Shown in pieces: positions 55,087 to 64,000 of a stretch of 64,000 bases of DNA. Origin of the DNA: Caldithrix abyssi DSM 13497 (GTDB lineage: Bacteria > Calditrichota > Calditrichia > Calditrichales > Calditrichaceae). The stretch lies in contig NZ_CP018099.1 in NCBI RefSeq assembly GCF_001886815.1, forward strand, positions 2,106,501 through 2,170,500. Direction: 5' to 3'. Within the stretch, counting starts at the first letter, position 1. Every line of letters begins with the position of its first letter. The notes below the pieces were generated by a model. It was not told the origin of the DNA. It saw only the letters and a list, made by a program, of their open reading frames with translations, and made no database searches. Position numbers and translations under genes: made by a program.

Positions 55087-55203
55087 ATGTTTTTTCGCCA
55101 GGGGGTTCAATTTAAATCGGAAGCTTATCGCAAAAGGAAGAAACGCCACCCTCCACCAATAAAACAGGTAGAGGATGAGTTTGAGGCTCAAGCGTCAGAA
55201 TAA
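55087..55203 (+). CDS. Possible 38-aa small protein
   Basis: A 39-codon frame (38 aa plus TAA) starts at an ATG behind AAAGGAG, although the spacing to the ATG is only 2-3 bases. The product begins MFFRQGVQFKSEAYRKRKKR and is basic in the middle and acidic at the end, with few hydrophobic residues. It lies between the divergent upstream region of glnS and the end of the ICMT-like gene, in the opposite strand. Without homology it could be a chance frame. Confidence 0.3.
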   Translation: MFFRQGVQFKSEAYRKRKKRHPPPIKQVEDEFEAQASE

Positions 55204-55254
55204 AATTGAAAGTACAGGCCAGTTTGAAAAAAAGGTTGAAGGATGGCTGTGAAA

Positions 55255-55821
55255 TTAATAGATAAAAGGGATCAGTTTTTTGGTGCGCTGCCTGAACGCG
55301 TCATATTCTTTACCGAAGGCTTTTAGAAGCGCCTCTTCTTCCACTTTAATTCGATAAAGGAAAGCCAGAGAAACGGGCACAAAAATCGTAATACAAGCGG
55401 GCCAGCTGTTAAACGCCAGGCCAAGTCCCAAAAAAGATAGTAAACTTCCGGCGTAGGCCGGGTGACGAATGAGACTGTAGAAGCCGTAGGACACAATTTG
55501 ATGGTCTTTTAGTATTTGCACATTACTGGTAAAGTAGCGGCGCAAGGTCAAAATGGCCAGCCAACGAATGGTCAGGCCTACGGCTATTAAAAAGGTGCCC
55601 ACTCCAATGCTTATTTTCCCCGGTAAAGGAAATCGCCCGAAGTTCTGCAACCCCAAAAACACGCCTGCCGGAATGGAAATAATGATGGTTATCCAGATCA
55701 TTTTTAAACTTCTTTTATCCCGTTCTTGCTTTTCGGGTTTATGGTAGGTCAAACGTCCCAGCAGAATTTCACTTAAAATCCAGATAAGACAGACGGCCTG
55801 GAATAAAGCAAACAACGACAT
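55255..55821 (-). CDS. Isoprenylcysteine carboxyl methyltransferase-like (ICMT) protein
   Basis: A 188-aa membrane protein of the ICMT/PEMT (phospholipid or protein methyltransferase) family. Four to five transmembrane helices are visible. The SAM-binding C-terminal signature is SYGFYSLIRHPAYAGSLLSFLGLG near residue 111-134, and the RIKVEEEALLKAFGKEYDAFRQRTKKLIP end completes it. Bacterial members have mostly unknown substrates. The start has GGAGG within reach. It is monocistronic on the minus strand; neighbours do not suggest a specific pathway. The promoter region upstream (55822-56075) is shared with the glycerol-phosphate operon. Confidence 0.85.
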   Translation of the reverse strand: MSLFALFQAVCLIWILSEILLGRLTYHKPEKQERDKRSLKMIWITIIISIPAGVFLGLQNFGRFPLPGKISIGVGTFLIAVGLTIRWLAILTLRRYFTSNVQILKDHQIVSYGFYSLIRHPAYAGSLLSFLGLGLAFNSWPACITIFVPVSLAFLYRIKVEEEALLKAFGKEYDAFRQRTKKLIPFIY

Positions 55822-56075
55822 TTTCGTTACCTCCTTATAGTTTGGATAGTAGAGTTCTTCAGCATGTACATATCTGTCAGTCTCAAATACCGCCTATCGG
55901 GAGAGGGGGCGGAGTTGATAATCGTATTTAGCAAACATTTTGTTATTCTCCAAATTTTGGGGAACATACAGTATATTTTGCTGAACTCTATTGAATATAA
56001 TTAAAATTCCTCATAAATTTCCATGTTATTTACGGAAGCCTGTTACAAAATATGTTTCGGAGCATTTAACACAAA

Positions 56076-56540
56076 ATGAAGAAGAAAACGGTTATCACCT
56101 ATGGCACATTTGATCTGTTTCATGTGGGCCACCTGCGCTTATTGAAACGTGCAAAAGAGCTGGGCGATTATTTAATTGTCGGTGTCTCTACAGATGCCTT
56201 TAATGCCATCAAGGGGAAAAAGACCATTATTCCCTATGAGCAGCGTGCCGAAATTGTACAAAGTATTCGTTACGTTGATCGAGTTATTCCTGAAGATAGC
56301 TGGGAACAGAAGGCGAGAGATATTGAAAAATATGCAGTGGATGTGCTGGTAATGGGCGCCGACTGGCAGGGTAAATTTGACGATTTACAAAATATTTGTG
56401 AAGTGGTTTATTTGCCTCGCACCCAGGGCGTGTCTTCCAGCCAGTTGAAAAACTCGTTAAAAGGCCTGCTGGAAATTCAACCCGCTAAATTGCGTGAAGC
56501 CATCGACGTACTGGAACAAATTTTGAAAGACCTTGAGTAA
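56076..56540 (+). CDS. tarD: Glycerol-3-phosphate cytidylyltransferase
   Basis: A 154-aa nucleotidyltransferase that makes CDP-glycerol from glycerol 3-phosphate and CTP, as TagD/TarD does in teichoic-acid synthesis. The HxGH motif (HVGH, residues 16-19) is in [10 protein letters not shown], the [11 protein letters not shown] motif near residue 128 and the lysine in [11 protein letters not shown] near 50. The length is normal, with a short extra C-terminal helix. No good ribosome site precedes the ATG, though GGAG lies 13 bases upstream. The next gene starts just 1 base after its stop, encoding the transferase that would use the CDP-glycerol. Confidence 0.92.
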   Translation: MKKKTVITYGTFDLFHVGHLRLLKRAKELGDYLIVGVSTDAFNAIKGKKTIIPYEQRAEIVQSIRYVDRVIPEDSWEQKARDIEKYAVDVLVMGADWQGKFDDLQNICEVVYLPRTQGVSSSQLKNSLKGLLEIQPAKLREAIDVLEQILKDLE

Positions 56541-56541
56541 T

Positions 56542-57744
56542 ATGCCTGCAGGAATTTTTAAATCCCACAAGATCAGGGCTCTATTATTGTATCCCCTGTA
56601 CTGGATTTCGAAGCTCACCAGGCGCAGTGCGGATATCTGGCTGTTTGCACCGATGAATCATGCTTTTTTGGACAATGCCAAATATCTTTTTTTACATGTA
56701 ACGCAACACCATCCGGAAATCAAAGCTTTTTTTGTTAGCGAAAAAGCGGAGTTGATCCAATACTTAAAAGAACAGAATTTGCCCGTGCTTGATAAATGGA
56801 GTTTAAAGGCATTTTACTATGGACTCATTGCCAAATTTTATCTGATCAGCGCGTATGTAGATGACATTAATTTCTGGACTTCCGGGGGCGCTGTCGTTTT
56901 TAACCTGTGGCACGGCATTCCCTTAAAAAAGATTGAATTCGATATTTCGACGGGGCCGCTGGCCAAACGCTACCAAAAAAGAAGCTGGTACAATAGAATT
57001 TTTAAACCGTATTTTTACAGACGACCGGATTTTGTTTTATCCACCTCACAGGATGTGAGCCGACTGTTTGCCTCCGCCTTTCGTGTTTCGCCCGCTCAGT
57101 GTCCGCCCCTGGGCTATCCGCGCACAGACATTTTTTTTAAGAGCAAAGAGGAAATCAAAAAACATATTCAACAATACGAAAGCAAGGCGTTAAATGCGCT
57201 ACTGAAACAGATTGCGGCCTATGAACGTGTAATTCTCTACATGCCTACCTGGCGCGACGATCGCCAGAATTTTATGCAAAAGGCTTTTCCGAACGTTGAA
57301 CAACTCAATGATGCTTTGAAATTGAAAAATGCTTTGCTGCTCATCAAGCTTCATCCCAACGACTCCAGCCTGAAAACATTCAGGGATTTAAGTCACATAA
57401 AAACAATGCCGGCCAAAATCGACCTGTATCCGTTTTTGCCATTTACCGATGGGTTGATCACCGATTATTCTTCGATTTATTTTGACTACATGTTGCTCAA
57501 AAAACCGATCATTTTTTATCCTTTTGATCTGGAAGACTATTTGCGCAACAGGGAAATGTATTTCGACTATCAAGAGACGCTTCCAGGTCCGGTTGTTGGG
57601 GATTTTGGCGCTTTGTTGGAGGTTGTTGCTTCCATTGAAAGTTTGACCATTAACGAAAAATACGAGCAACTGCTGAATCGTTTTTGGCTGTTCAGGGACG
57701 GAAAGAGTTGTGAACGCGTGACGGAGTTTTTGAAAAATCTTTAA
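56542..57744 (+). CDS. CDP-glycerol glycerophosphotransferase family protein
   Basis: A 400-aa TagB/TagF-type enzyme transferring glycerol phosphate from CDP-glycerol to a lipid-linked or saccharide acceptor. The family motifs are visible: [13 protein letters not shown] near residue 130, [11 protein letters not shown] near 235, KLHPND near 270, and the [21 protein letters not shown] block near 310-330. It lacks long extensions, so it looks like a priming or limited polymerase. It begins 1 base after tarD. An in-frame TTG three codons earlier would overlap tarD; the ATG at 56542 is preferred. It acts at the inner membrane. In a Gram-negative it probably decorates LPS or another surface polymer. 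Confidence 0.9.
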   Translation: MPAGIFKSHKIRALLLYPLYWISKLTRRSADIWLFAPMNHAFLDNAKYLFLHVTQHHPEIKAFFVSEKAELIQYLKEQNLPVLDKWSLKAFYYGLIAKFYLISAYVDDINFWTSGGAVVFNLWHGIPLKKIEFDISTGPLAKRYQKRSWYNRIFKPYFYRRPDFVLSTSQDVSRLFASAFRVSPAQCPPLGYPRTDIFFKSKEEIKKHIQQYESKALNALLKQIAAYERVILYMPTWRDDRQNFMQKAFPNVEQLNDALKLKNALLLIKLHPNDSSLKTFRDLSHIKTMPAKIDLYPFLPFTDGLITDYSSIYFDYMLLKKPIIFYPFDLEDYLRNREMYFDYQETLPGPVVGDFGALLEVVASIESLTINEKYEQLLNRFWLFRDGKSCERVTEFLKNL

Positions 57745-57939
57745 AAATATGGCTTCAAAACGGATTGGGGCAATGGATTACCGATTTAGCTGTTCGCAAA
57801 AGGCGAAATGCGAAATGGTCTGTAGGTTCTATTTGAACTTTTTCGAGGCTCCTGTATTACCGGATTAGAGTTTCTTAATTTGTAAACAAGGTCTAAATCC
57901 GCTAAATTCAATTTCAAATTTTAATACTGAAGGGGATTT

Positions 57940-58788
57940 GTGCAAGCGATTTCGGTCATTATTAGTGTGTACAATCGATTGGATTATTTAAAGAAGGCTT
58001 TGATTTCCATTCAGCATCAGTCTGTGTTGCCGTCAGAAGTCATCATAACAGACGACGGCTCGCAGGAACCGATTGTAGATGTGGTGCAGGAGCTGGTGCC
58101 TCAATTTGACTTTAGAATCAAACTGGTAATCCAGGAAGATCGCGGTTTTCGTCTGGCGCGTTGTAAGAATAATGGCATCCGTGTCGCCGAAAACGATTTT
58201 TTAGTGTTCTGGGATCAAGACGTGGTGGGGACGCGCAGATACCTGGAAACGTATTATGAAAACTGGAAGCCGGGGATGTTTGTGGTTTCTTATCCGGTAC
58301 GGCTGAGCGAGGCGCAAACGCAACGACTGACAGAGGCGGATATTCGGCAGGGAGATTATTCACACATTCTAAACAAAGAGCAGTTAAAAAAAATCCGCAA
58401 ACAATTTAAAAAGGATCGCTTTTATTTTTATTTGCGAAAATTTATTTTGCGTAACGATACGCGCCCCAAATTAAGGGGAGGGATTTTTGCCATTTCCAGA
58501 GCTGCTCTTTTAAAAGTGAACGGATTCGATGAAAGATACCAGGGCTGGGGCAACGAGGATGATGATCTTGGTCGCCGCCTGTACGCCAGCGGCGTGGTGG
58601 GCTTCAATCCCTTTTATGATCAATTTCCCCTGCACCTTTACCATCTGCCGTACCATACGAACGGGCAGCGTGTGAATCAGAAATACTATTTAAAACGGCA
58701 GCAGGAAATCAAGGCCGGGCATTACAGGGCGGAGTACGGACTGGACAAAACTTTTGGCGAAGATGACATTAAAGTTCTGGAATTTTAA
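57940..58788 (+). CDS. Family 2 glycosyltransferase (chondroitin-synthase-like)
   Basis: A 282-aa GT2-type enzyme with the nucleotide-sugar fold. ISVIISVYNRLDYLKKAL opens the GT-A fold, DDGSQEPI near residue 33 is the first Asp motif, and FWDQD near 90 supplies the second Asp. The C-terminal part has the galactosyltransferase_T-like GGIFAISRAALLKVNGFDERYQGWGNEDDDLGRRLY. The donor and acceptor are not assignable. The start is GTG with AGGGGA upstream. It is the third gene in a surface-polysaccharide run, 195 bases after the glycerophosphotransferase gene and 2 bases before the next glycosyltransferase. Confidence 0.9.
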   Translation: MQAISVIISVYNRLDYLKKALISIQHQSVLPSEVIITDDGSQEPIVDVVQELVPQFDFRIKLVIQEDRGFRLARCKNNGIRVAENDFLVFWDQDVVGTRRYLETYYENWKPGMFVVSYPVRLSEAQTQRLTEADIRQGDYSHILNKEQLKKIRKQFKKDRFYFYLRKFILRNDTRPKLRGGIFAISRAALLKVNGFDERYQGWGNEDDDLGRRLYASGVVGFNPFYDQFPLHLYHLPYHTNGQRVNQKYYLKRQQEIKAGHYRAEYGLDKTFGEDDIKVLEF

Positions 58789-58790
58789 AG

Positions 58791-59528
58791 ATGGAAAAAT
58801 TATCGGCAGTTATTATTACCTTTAATGAAGAGCGGAATATTGGGCGTTGTTTAAAATCGCTGGATTGGGTGGATGAAATTGTGGTGGTGGATTCCGGTTC
58901 AAGCGACCGGACGGTGGAGATTTGTGAGACCCATGGCGCAAAAGTTGTAAAAAGTGAATGGCTTGGTTTTGGCAAAACCAAACATTTTGCCGTGGAACAG
59001 GCCGCCAACAATTGGATTTTGTCCATCGATGCGGACGAGGAAGTAACGCCGCAACTTAAGCAAAAGATTCAATCCATTCTCAAAAATCCCGATGCCACGG
59101 TTGCCTATCGCATCAAACGTCAGGCGTTTTATCTGGGACGTCCGGTTAAACATGCCGGTTGGCAAAAGGATTATCCGCTGCGCCTTTTTAATCGGCAAAA
59201 CGGAAATTTTAACGACCGCGAGGTGCATGAATCCGTTGAATTTAACGGCCAGGTGCAATATATTCAGGAGCCTTTGTTGCATTACACCTATCCGACCATT
59301 TCTTCTCACATTCAAAAGATGGATCGCTACACTAATTTGACCGTGGGGGAGCATGCTCAAAAGGCGACGATTTTAGGGAGTGTGGCCCGCGCTTTTTTCA
59401 AATTCCTTAAAATGTATTTTCTTAAAGGAGGTTTTTTAGACGGCCGGATCGGATTTGTTCTCTGTTTTAATTCGGCTTTTGGCATTTATTTAAAGTACAT
59501 TAAACTATGGGAAAAAAGACTAAAATAA
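58791..59528 (+). CDS. Family 2 glycosyltransferase (WaaE/KdtX-like)
   Basis: A 245-aa GT2 enzyme of the lipopolysaccharide-core type (WaaE/KdtX-like). The first motif is SAVIITFNEERNIGRCLKSL, followed by VVVDSGSSDRT near residue 32, and DADEEV near 80 as the DXD-like motif. The C-terminal YTNLTVGEHAQ and KGGFLDGRIG segments are typical of this group. It begins 2 bases after the preceding glycosyltransferase stop and overlaps the next by 22 bases, so the three glycosyltransferases are tightly coupled. The sugar is probably a heptose, hexose or hexosamine, but the sequence does not decide. Confidence 0.9.
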   Translation: MEKLSAVIITFNEERNIGRCLKSLDWVDEIVVVDSGSSDRTVEICETHGAKVVKSEWLGFGKTKHFAVEQAANNWILSIDADEEVTPQLKQKIQSILKNPDATVAYRIKRQAFYLGRPVKHAGWQKDYPLRLFNRQNGNFNDREVHESVEFNGQVQYIQEPLLHYTYPTISSHIQKMDRYTNLTVGEHAQKATILGSVARAFFKFLKMYFLKGGFLDGRIGFVLCFNSAFGIYLKYIKLWEKRLK

Positions 59529-60622
59529 ACGTTTTACATCTGGAAACAGCGTTAGAGTGGCGCGGCGGACAGCAGCAAATCGCCTATCTGGTGCATGGAT
59601 TGTTGAGGGCCGGCATTAATACGGCGCTTGTCGCTCCTCCTACGGCAAAGGTAACCGACTATTTCCGTAAGAACGCGCTGCCATTTTTAGAGGTGAAAGT
59701 GCGTCATGGCTGGGATTTACAGGCTGCGCGTAAAATCGCTCGCTTTATTGGCGAAAACAGGGTTAATATTTTACACGCCCATTCTTCTCACGCCCTTTCG
59801 CTGGGGCTGCTTATAAAACTTTTACGGCCTTCCGTCAAATTGATTGCCTCTCGGAGGGTGGATTTCTCCGTAAAAAAACCGCTGATTGGGGCATTGAAGT
59901 ACAATAATCGTCTGATCGATCGAATCGTTTGTATTTCTGAAAACATCGCTAATGTGTTAACGGCCGATGGCGTGAATCCCGCGAAATTATCCGTGATTTA
60001 CAGCGGCATCGATCCAGATCGTTTTAAAGCTCAACCGGCCGAAGATTTAAGAAAAGAGCTTGGTATTCCGCGCGAACATTTAGTCGTCGGTACGGTTGCG
60101 GCGCTGGTGGGGCACAAGGATTATCCGACTTTATTACGGGCGGCTGCTCTGGTTGTCAAACGCTATCCGCGTGTCAGTTTTTGCGCCGTGGGAGAGGGCG
60201 CCGACCGTCCGCAGTTAGAAGGGTTGCAGCGGCGGCTGGGGCTTGGCGATCGTTTCCGCTTTGTTGGCTTTCGGTCGGATCTGGATCGTTTTTACGCATT
60301 GTTTGATGTGTTTGCGCTTTCTTCGTACAAAGAAGGGTTAGGTACGTCCGTGCTGGATGCTCTGGCCTGCGGTCTGCCGGTGGTGGCCAGCAGGGCAGGG
60401 GGTATCGGGGAGATGATCGAAGACGAAAAGAACGGGCTGCTGGTTCCACCGCGCGATGACCAGGCTCTGGCCGACGCATTACTGCGCCTGTTGCAGGATG
60501 AAGCTTTGCGTAAACGTCTGGCGCGCAATGCCCGCCCTTCTGTTGAAAAATTTTCTTTTAATCGTATGGTTGATAATCATATCCGGTTGTACGAACAATT
60601 GCTGACGGGCGGCGGTTTTTAG
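59507..60622 (+). CDS. Family 4 glycosyltransferase (GT-B)
   Basis: A 371-aa retaining GT4 enzyme with two Rossmann-like domains. Residues 1-165 hold the acceptor-side fold (ETALEWRGGQQQIAYLVHGL, HAHSSHALSLGLL). The C-terminal half begins near IYSGIDPDRF and carries the donor-binding GT4 motif SSYKEGLGTSVLDALACGLPVVASRAGG near 268-295. The start overlaps the WaaE-like gene by 22 bases. It is the last gene of the polysaccharide operon. Family members often act in LPS core or O-antigen assembly; the specific linkage is unknown. Confidence 0.92.
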   Translation: MGKKTKINVLHLETALEWRGGQQQIAYLVHGLLRAGINTALVAPPTAKVTDYFRKNALPFLEVKVRHGWDLQAARKIARFIGENRVNILHAHSSHALSLGLLIKLLRPSVKLIASRRVDFSVKKPLIGALKYNNRLIDRIVCISENIANVLTADGVNPAKLSVIYSGIDPDRFKAQPAEDLRKELGIPREHLVVGTVAALVGHKDYPTLLRAAALVVKRYPRVSFCAVGEGADRPQLEGLQRRLGLGDRFRFVGFRSDLDRFYALFDVFALSSYKEGLGTSVLDALACGLPVVASRAGGIGEMIEDEKNGLLVPPRDDQALADALLRLLQDEALRKRLARNARPSVEKFSFNRMVDNHIRLYEQLLTGGGF

Positions 60623-60789
60623 AAAACATCCTAGCTAAAGTTCCAAAGCAGCAAAGCAGCAAAGCCGCAACCAAAAAACCTTAAAACGGAAAAGCCTGGC
60701 CAATGTGTTTTTTTAAAGTTTTTGGTGTGTGATTATATAAAACAAAATGGATTGGGATTTGATTGTTAGCTTATGCAGAGAACAGGGGA

Positions 60790-60853
60790 GGAGCGCTCTG
60801 TCAGAGCGCTCCGTTTTGGGTGTGGGGGCGTAGCCCGGGGCAGCGCCCCGGGC
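60790..60853. repeat. Double-hairpin repeat element, copy 2
   Basis: GGAGCGCTCTG-T-CAGAGCGCTCC (60790-60812) is followed after 20 bases by GCCCGGGGC-AGC-GCCCCGGGC (60833-60853). The two hairpins correspond to those at 4015-4080. The gap 60623-61173 contains this, the hairpins at 61011-61083 and a terminator, and no supported gene. Confidence 0.75.
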
Positions 60854-61010
60854 TATAATACGCAGCATTTCCTTACTTTACGGAATTTCAGATAAAAGAT
60901 ATAATTTCTCTTTCAGAAAAAAGGTCTCCTCGCCCGATTTATTACCCAAAGAATGACAACCATCCATTCATTCATTCATTCGGAAAACTTGTCCTGCGGA
61001 TGTACTTTTT

Positions 61011-61083
61011 GGGGCCGGTCTTTCAGACCGGCCCCCTCCCCGACGCCACAAATAAAAACGGGGCGGGCCGACAGGCCCGCCCC
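61011..61083. repeat. Two GC-rich hairpins
   Basis: GGGGCCGGTCT-TTC-AGACCGGCCCC (61011-61035) and GGGGCGGGCC-GACA-GGCCCGCCCC (61060-61083) are both perfect. They resemble the double-hairpin element in layout but differ in sequence. A four-fold ATTC run precedes them (60966-60981). Confidence 0.7.
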
Positions 61084-61121
61084 TTATACCCATTTTACAT
61101 CTTACACACCCTCCCATAAAA

Positions 61122-61148
61122 AAAGGCTGCTCCGTTGGAGCAGCCTTT
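61122..61148 (-). terminator. Rho-independent terminator of the FG-GAP protein gene
   Basis: AAAGGCTGCTCC (61122-61133) pairs with GGAGCAGCCTTT (61137-61148); read on the minus strand it ends in a TTTTTTT run. It lies about 25 bases beyond the stop codon. Confidence 0.88.
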
Positions 61149-61173
61149 AATAAACACCGTATTTGAAACAAGC

Positions 61174-62952
61174 TTATTTCATCAACATCATGCGTTTTTG
61201 TTGTTTAAAATTACCGTATTTCAATTCATAGATATACATACCAGAAGCAACTTTCGCACCAGCATCATTAGTGCCATCCCATTGTAATGCATGGTTTCCG
61301 GCCGAAAGAACCTCATTGTTGATCAGCGTTTTAACCTTCTGGCCCAGCGCATTGTAGATGGTCAGGCTAATCTGCTTTTTGATCGGCAGATAGAATTCAA
61401 TCGTAGTCGTTGGGTTGAAGGGGTTCGGATAATTTTGTTTCAGCACATAATCTTCGGCCGTGATCACTTTCCAGTTATTTTCGATACCGGTCGGAACATT
61501 GGCGCCAAATTCAAAAACCTGCAGCCAGCGTTTGCTTTCTTCCGGGATCGGCGTGCCGTTTTCTGTGCTGTCCATGGGAACAGTGCTGCCGGCGACTAAG
61601 TAACTGGCAACCAGTTCTTTATTTCCGTCGCCATCCAGATCGTTCTCGGGAACAAAGACCATCCAGCTCGGAGATATAACCGGCGTCGGTGTGGGCACAT
61701 AGGTGGTATCCCATGGCGTGACCGTCGTGTCAATCACCATTTCCATCACCGTGTCCACAACAGCCGTATCGCGACCGAAGTTGTAAACTTTCCAGCTTGC
61801 AGAATCGGTTAACGATCCGCCGACAAATTCATAATCCCAGATGCCATTGCTGGTGCCGCCGGAATAAAGGTCCATACCGTCGGAGCCGCTGCCATGATCC
61901 TGATCGCCGAGAGCTAATGTGGTAAAAGCGCCGGGTTTCAGGAAGGGCAGATAAGTAACCGAAACGCTATCCTGCACATCGCCTACCGCTTTTAATAAAA
62001 AGAGTTTACCGGTAAAGGTGGATTCTACGATGATTTCATTGGTGCCGTCGCCGTCAATGTCGCCGTGTACAAATCCTTTAATAATGTAAGAATCGCTGTC
62101 TAAGTCCAATTTGTCTATTTGGACCACTTGCGCAGAATCAACATAGCTATTAGGACCGGTGGATTCGATACAACGCAGACTGAGATTATCGTAAACGCTG
62201 ACCCACAGTTCGCTATGTTCGTCATTATCCAGGTTGCCATAATAAACGCCGGTAACGCTGCCGCCGGTGTTCAACTGATAACGGGTCTGTTTGTATTCCT
62301 GGTTCCAGGAATAAAAACCGCTGGCAAAATTACCGTCAACCGATAAAATATTTACGGTACGAGAATCATAGTCGCCGCCAACCCAACGCGTGAAAGCCAG
62401 TTCCAACTGACCGTCATCGTCAAAATCGGCCACAGCTATGTCTTCGCAACGCCAGGAACCGGTGTCAATGATGGCCGGATTGGTGCTCCAGTCTAATTTG
62501 GCCACCATTTCAAATTCATTGTCATTGCCGTTGTTCTGAAACACAACAATGCCGCCGGTGCTGTCAACCGTGTTCCAGCCCGTGCTCACATAAGTATAAA
62601 GTTCATCATAACCGTCGCCGTCCAGATCGCCCACAGCTACGGTGCGTACCGGAGTAGAGTAAGGAGAACCCAGGTCCGGCGAACGCCAGATTTCTTCCAG
62701 CATGTTATCGCCAACAACTTCAAAAATTTCAATGGCGCCGCCATTGGCGTACTGTGTCATAATGATTTCCGGTTTGCCATCTTTGTCCAGGTCAGAACCA
62801 GCATGAATCCCACGGCCAAAGCCGGTAATATTGTTGATCGCAGGATTGCTGTACGCGCGTCCCATCGTTGTGTTATCGCCATCGGTTTGCGCGAAAAGCA
62901 TGGCTACAGAGAGAAAAAGAATAAAAAGGACGAATGGTACACGTTTGTTCAT
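61174..62952 (-). CDS. Secreted FG-GAP repeat protein with type IX sorting domain
   Basis: A 592-aa secreted protein. It has a signal peptide (cleavage after LFAQ) and several FG-GAP/VCBS-like calcium-binding blades spread over residues about 50-360, such as DLDKDGKPEI, DLDGDGYDEL, DFDDDGQLEL, DIDGDGTNEI and DLDGDGNKEL. The last ~90 residues are a type A type IX secretion sorting domain: the start pattern LKQNYPNPFNPTT is followed by a beta-sandwich ending MYIYELKYGNFKQQKRMMLMK. It should therefore be exported across the outer membrane and attached to the surface or released. The role is unknown; adhesion or carbohydrate contact is possible. It is divergent from the TonB-dependent receptor gene. 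Confidence 0.9.
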   Translation of the reverse strand: MNKRVPFVLFILFLSVAMLFAQTDGDNTTMGRAYSNPAINNITGFGRGIHAGSDLDKDGKPEIIMTQYANGGAIEIFEVVGDNMLEEIWRSPDLGSPYSTPVRTVAVGDLDGDGYDELYTYVSTGWNTVDSTGGIVVFQNNGNDNEFEMVAKLDWSTNPAIIDTGSWRCEDIAVADFDDDGQLELAFTRWVGGDYDSRTVNILSVDGNFASGFYSWNQEYKQTRYQLNTGGSVTGVYYGNLDNDEHSELWVSVYDNLSLRCIESTGPNSYVDSAQVVQIDKLDLDSDSYIIKGFVHGDIDGDGTNEIIVESTFTGKLFLLKAVGDVQDSVSVTYLPFLKPGAFTTLALGDQDHGSGSDGMDLYSGGTSNGIWDYEFVGGSLTDSASWKVYNFGRDTAVVDTVMEMVIDTTVTPWDTTYVPTPTPVISPSWMVFVPENDLDGDGNKELVASYLVAGSTVPMDSTENGTPIPEESKRWLQVFEFGANVPTGIENNWKVITAEDYVLKQNYPNPFNPTTTIEFYLPIKKQISLTIYNALGQKVKTLINNEVLSAGNHALQWDGTNDAGAKVASGMYIYELKYGNFKQQKRMMLMK

Positions 62953-63164
62953 AAGAACGCCTCCTCAAGATTTGGTTAAACATAAAACTAAATAAACTTC
63001 AAACTAAATAAAATTCCTTATTAAAGATAAAAAAAAAAATGAATAAATCAATAGCTAAATCAAGAAAATTTACAATTAATTCAGTTTGTGAACTATCTAA
63101 TTTTTTATTATATTCAAAGGAAAAATTGAAACGTAACAATCAATCAATATGTTGGAGCGTTGTT

Positions 63165-64000
63165 ATGAACACTTTGTGGCAAAGAATTCTTTTTGTACTC
63201 ATCTTGTTGCTGGCTGGTAATTTAATCGCCGGAAATACAGGAAAGATCGCCGGAACGGTGGTCGATGCCAATACCGGCGAACCAGTTCCGGGCGCCAATA
63301 TTATTCTCTCCGGAACCTATTATGGCGCTTCCAGCGATATCAACGGCGAGTTTTTCATCATTAATATTCCTCCCGGTAAATACGATGTAGAATGTATTGT
63401 GATTGGCTATCAGAAAACCATTATGAAAAACGTTCTCGTGCAGTCCGATCAAACCACCATGCTAAATTTTAGAATTAGAGAACAAACCCTCGATCTGGAC
63501 GAAGCTATTGAAGTGGTCGCCGAACGTGCCATGGTTCAAAAAGACCTTACTTCTTCCAAAAAAGTGACCACGGCGGAAGAGATCAAAAGCATCCCTGCTG
63601 AAACGTTTACCCAGGTGCTGGCCACTCAGGCCGGCGTAACCAGAGGGGCAGACGGCGCCCTACATATTCGCGGCGGTCGATCTAACGAAATTGCCTACCT
63701 GATGGATGGTGTTTCGGTTGCCAACCCTTACAATACCAATGGGCTGGGAACCTCCGTGGCCAATAATGCCATACAGGAACTCACCGTGGTTAGCGGCGCC
63801 TTCAATGCAGAATATGGTAACGCCATGAGCGGTGTGGTAAACATTACAACCAAGGACGGCGGGAAAAAATTCGAAGGAAGTTTAACCGGTTACACAGGCG
63901 ATTACGTCAGCGCGCACGACGATATCTTCTTAAATATCGATCAGGTTAAACCTTTTAGTAATAAAACGATTGAAGGAACGTTGTCCGGACCGATTCCTAT
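63165..64000 (+). CDS. TonB-dependent receptor (partial, N-terminal)
   Basis: The first 278 or so residues of an outer-membrane receptor; the frame is open to the window end. The N terminus has a signal peptide, then a carboxypeptidase-regulatory-like domain (GKIAGTVVDANTGEPVPGANI, residues about 26-110). The plug domain begins near EAIEVVAERAMVQKD and includes LHIRGGRSNEIAYLMDGVSV and GAFNAEYGNAMSGVVNITTK, matching the TonB-plug signature. GGAG lies 8 bases upstream of the ATG at 63165. This type (CarboxypepD_reg-plug) is frequent in FCB bacteria, and not always tied to polysaccharide uptake. The substrate and barrel lie outside the window. Confidence 0.9.
   Translation, partial: MNTLWQRILFVLILLLAGNLIAGNTGKIAGTVVDANTGEPVPGANIILSGTYYGASSDINGEFFIINIPPGKYDVECIVIGYQKTIMKNVLVQSDQTTMLNFRIREQTLDLDEAIEVVAERAMVQKDLTSSKKVTTAEEIKSIPAETFTQVLATQAGVTRGADGALHIRGGRSNEIAYLMDGVSVANPYNTNGLGTSVANNAIQELTVVSGAFNAEYGNAMSGVVNITTKDGGKKFEGSLTGYTGDYVSAHDDIFLNIDQVKPFSNKTIEGTLSGPIP

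Overview
The window reads as chromosome of a thermophilic, Gram-negative, anaerobic bacterium of the FCB group, most likely Calditrichota (Caldithrix-like). This is inferred from gene content, not from a database match. Supporting features are a C-terminal type IX secretion sorting domain, a TonB-dependent receptor with a carboxypeptidase-regulatory-like domain, beta-barrel outer-membrane proteins, a DUF3078 protein, a seven-haem inner-membrane cytochrome and an MjaI-like restriction-modification system of archaeal flavour. No tRNA, rRNA or CRISPR array was found.

Layout. 1-4.1 kb: Trk potassium uptake (trkH, trkA) and threonine aldolase. 4.1-6.9 kb: a beta-class DNA methyltransferase with a small putative PD-(D/E)xK nuclease. 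7.2-9.4 kb: monomeric isocitrate dehydrogenase. 9.7-17.6 kb: a same-strand series for iron and redox functions (DUF6448, FeoB, tandem-FeoA, NifX-like protein, ArsR regulator, DUF4405 membrane protein, outer-membrane barrel, DUF2202 ferritin-like protein, a calcium-repeat secreted protein). 18.5-20.8 kb: arsenic-type genes (permease, thioredoxin-like protein, ArsC) behind a palindromic operator. 20.9-22.7 kb: an IS1182-type element. 23.1-23.3 kb: a MITE whose terminal sequence also starts the window. 23.3-27.9 kb: aldolase, a KamA-family radical SAM enzyme with a structured leader, and a prephenate dehydratase-DAHP synthase fusion. 27.9-32.7 kb: an NtrC-type regulator, a second outer-membrane barrel, an ImcH-like seven-haem cytochrome and a CheY-like protein. 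33.3-36.1 kb: aldo/keto reductase and an MjaI-like restriction-modification pair whose methylase carries an SNase-like tail. 36.3-41.1 kb: a Cys/Met PLP enzyme, UDP-xylose synthase-like protein and two class II aldolases.

41.1-51.1 kb is the most unusual part. A tandem array of about 370-bp repeats is interrupted by an IS110/IS1111-type element. Its ends can be placed to the base because removing it restores the exact 374-bp period. The element has a structured 3' noncoding region suited to a guide (seek/bridge) RNA and, unexpectedly, DnaA-box sequences. Next to it, a 6.5-kb catabolic module (acyltransferase-like protein, hydantoinase/oxoprolinase, permease, divergent ROK regulator) is bracketed by 177-bp inverted copies of the array's end sequence.

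51.5-64 kb: envelope proteins, GlnRS, an ICMT-like methyltransferase, and a surface-polysaccharide operon that combines teichoic-acid-type enzymes (glycerol-3-phosphate cytidylyltransferase, CDP-glycerol glycerophosphotransferase) with three glycosyltransferases. Last come a secreted FG-GAP protein and the start of a TonB-dependent receptor that runs off the window.

Intergenic DNA is rich in repeats. There is a dispersed family of about 250-440 bp, a double-hairpin element with copies 57 kb apart, and the MITE. Many genes start with a clear GGAGG-like ribosome site, and TTG and GTG starts are used.
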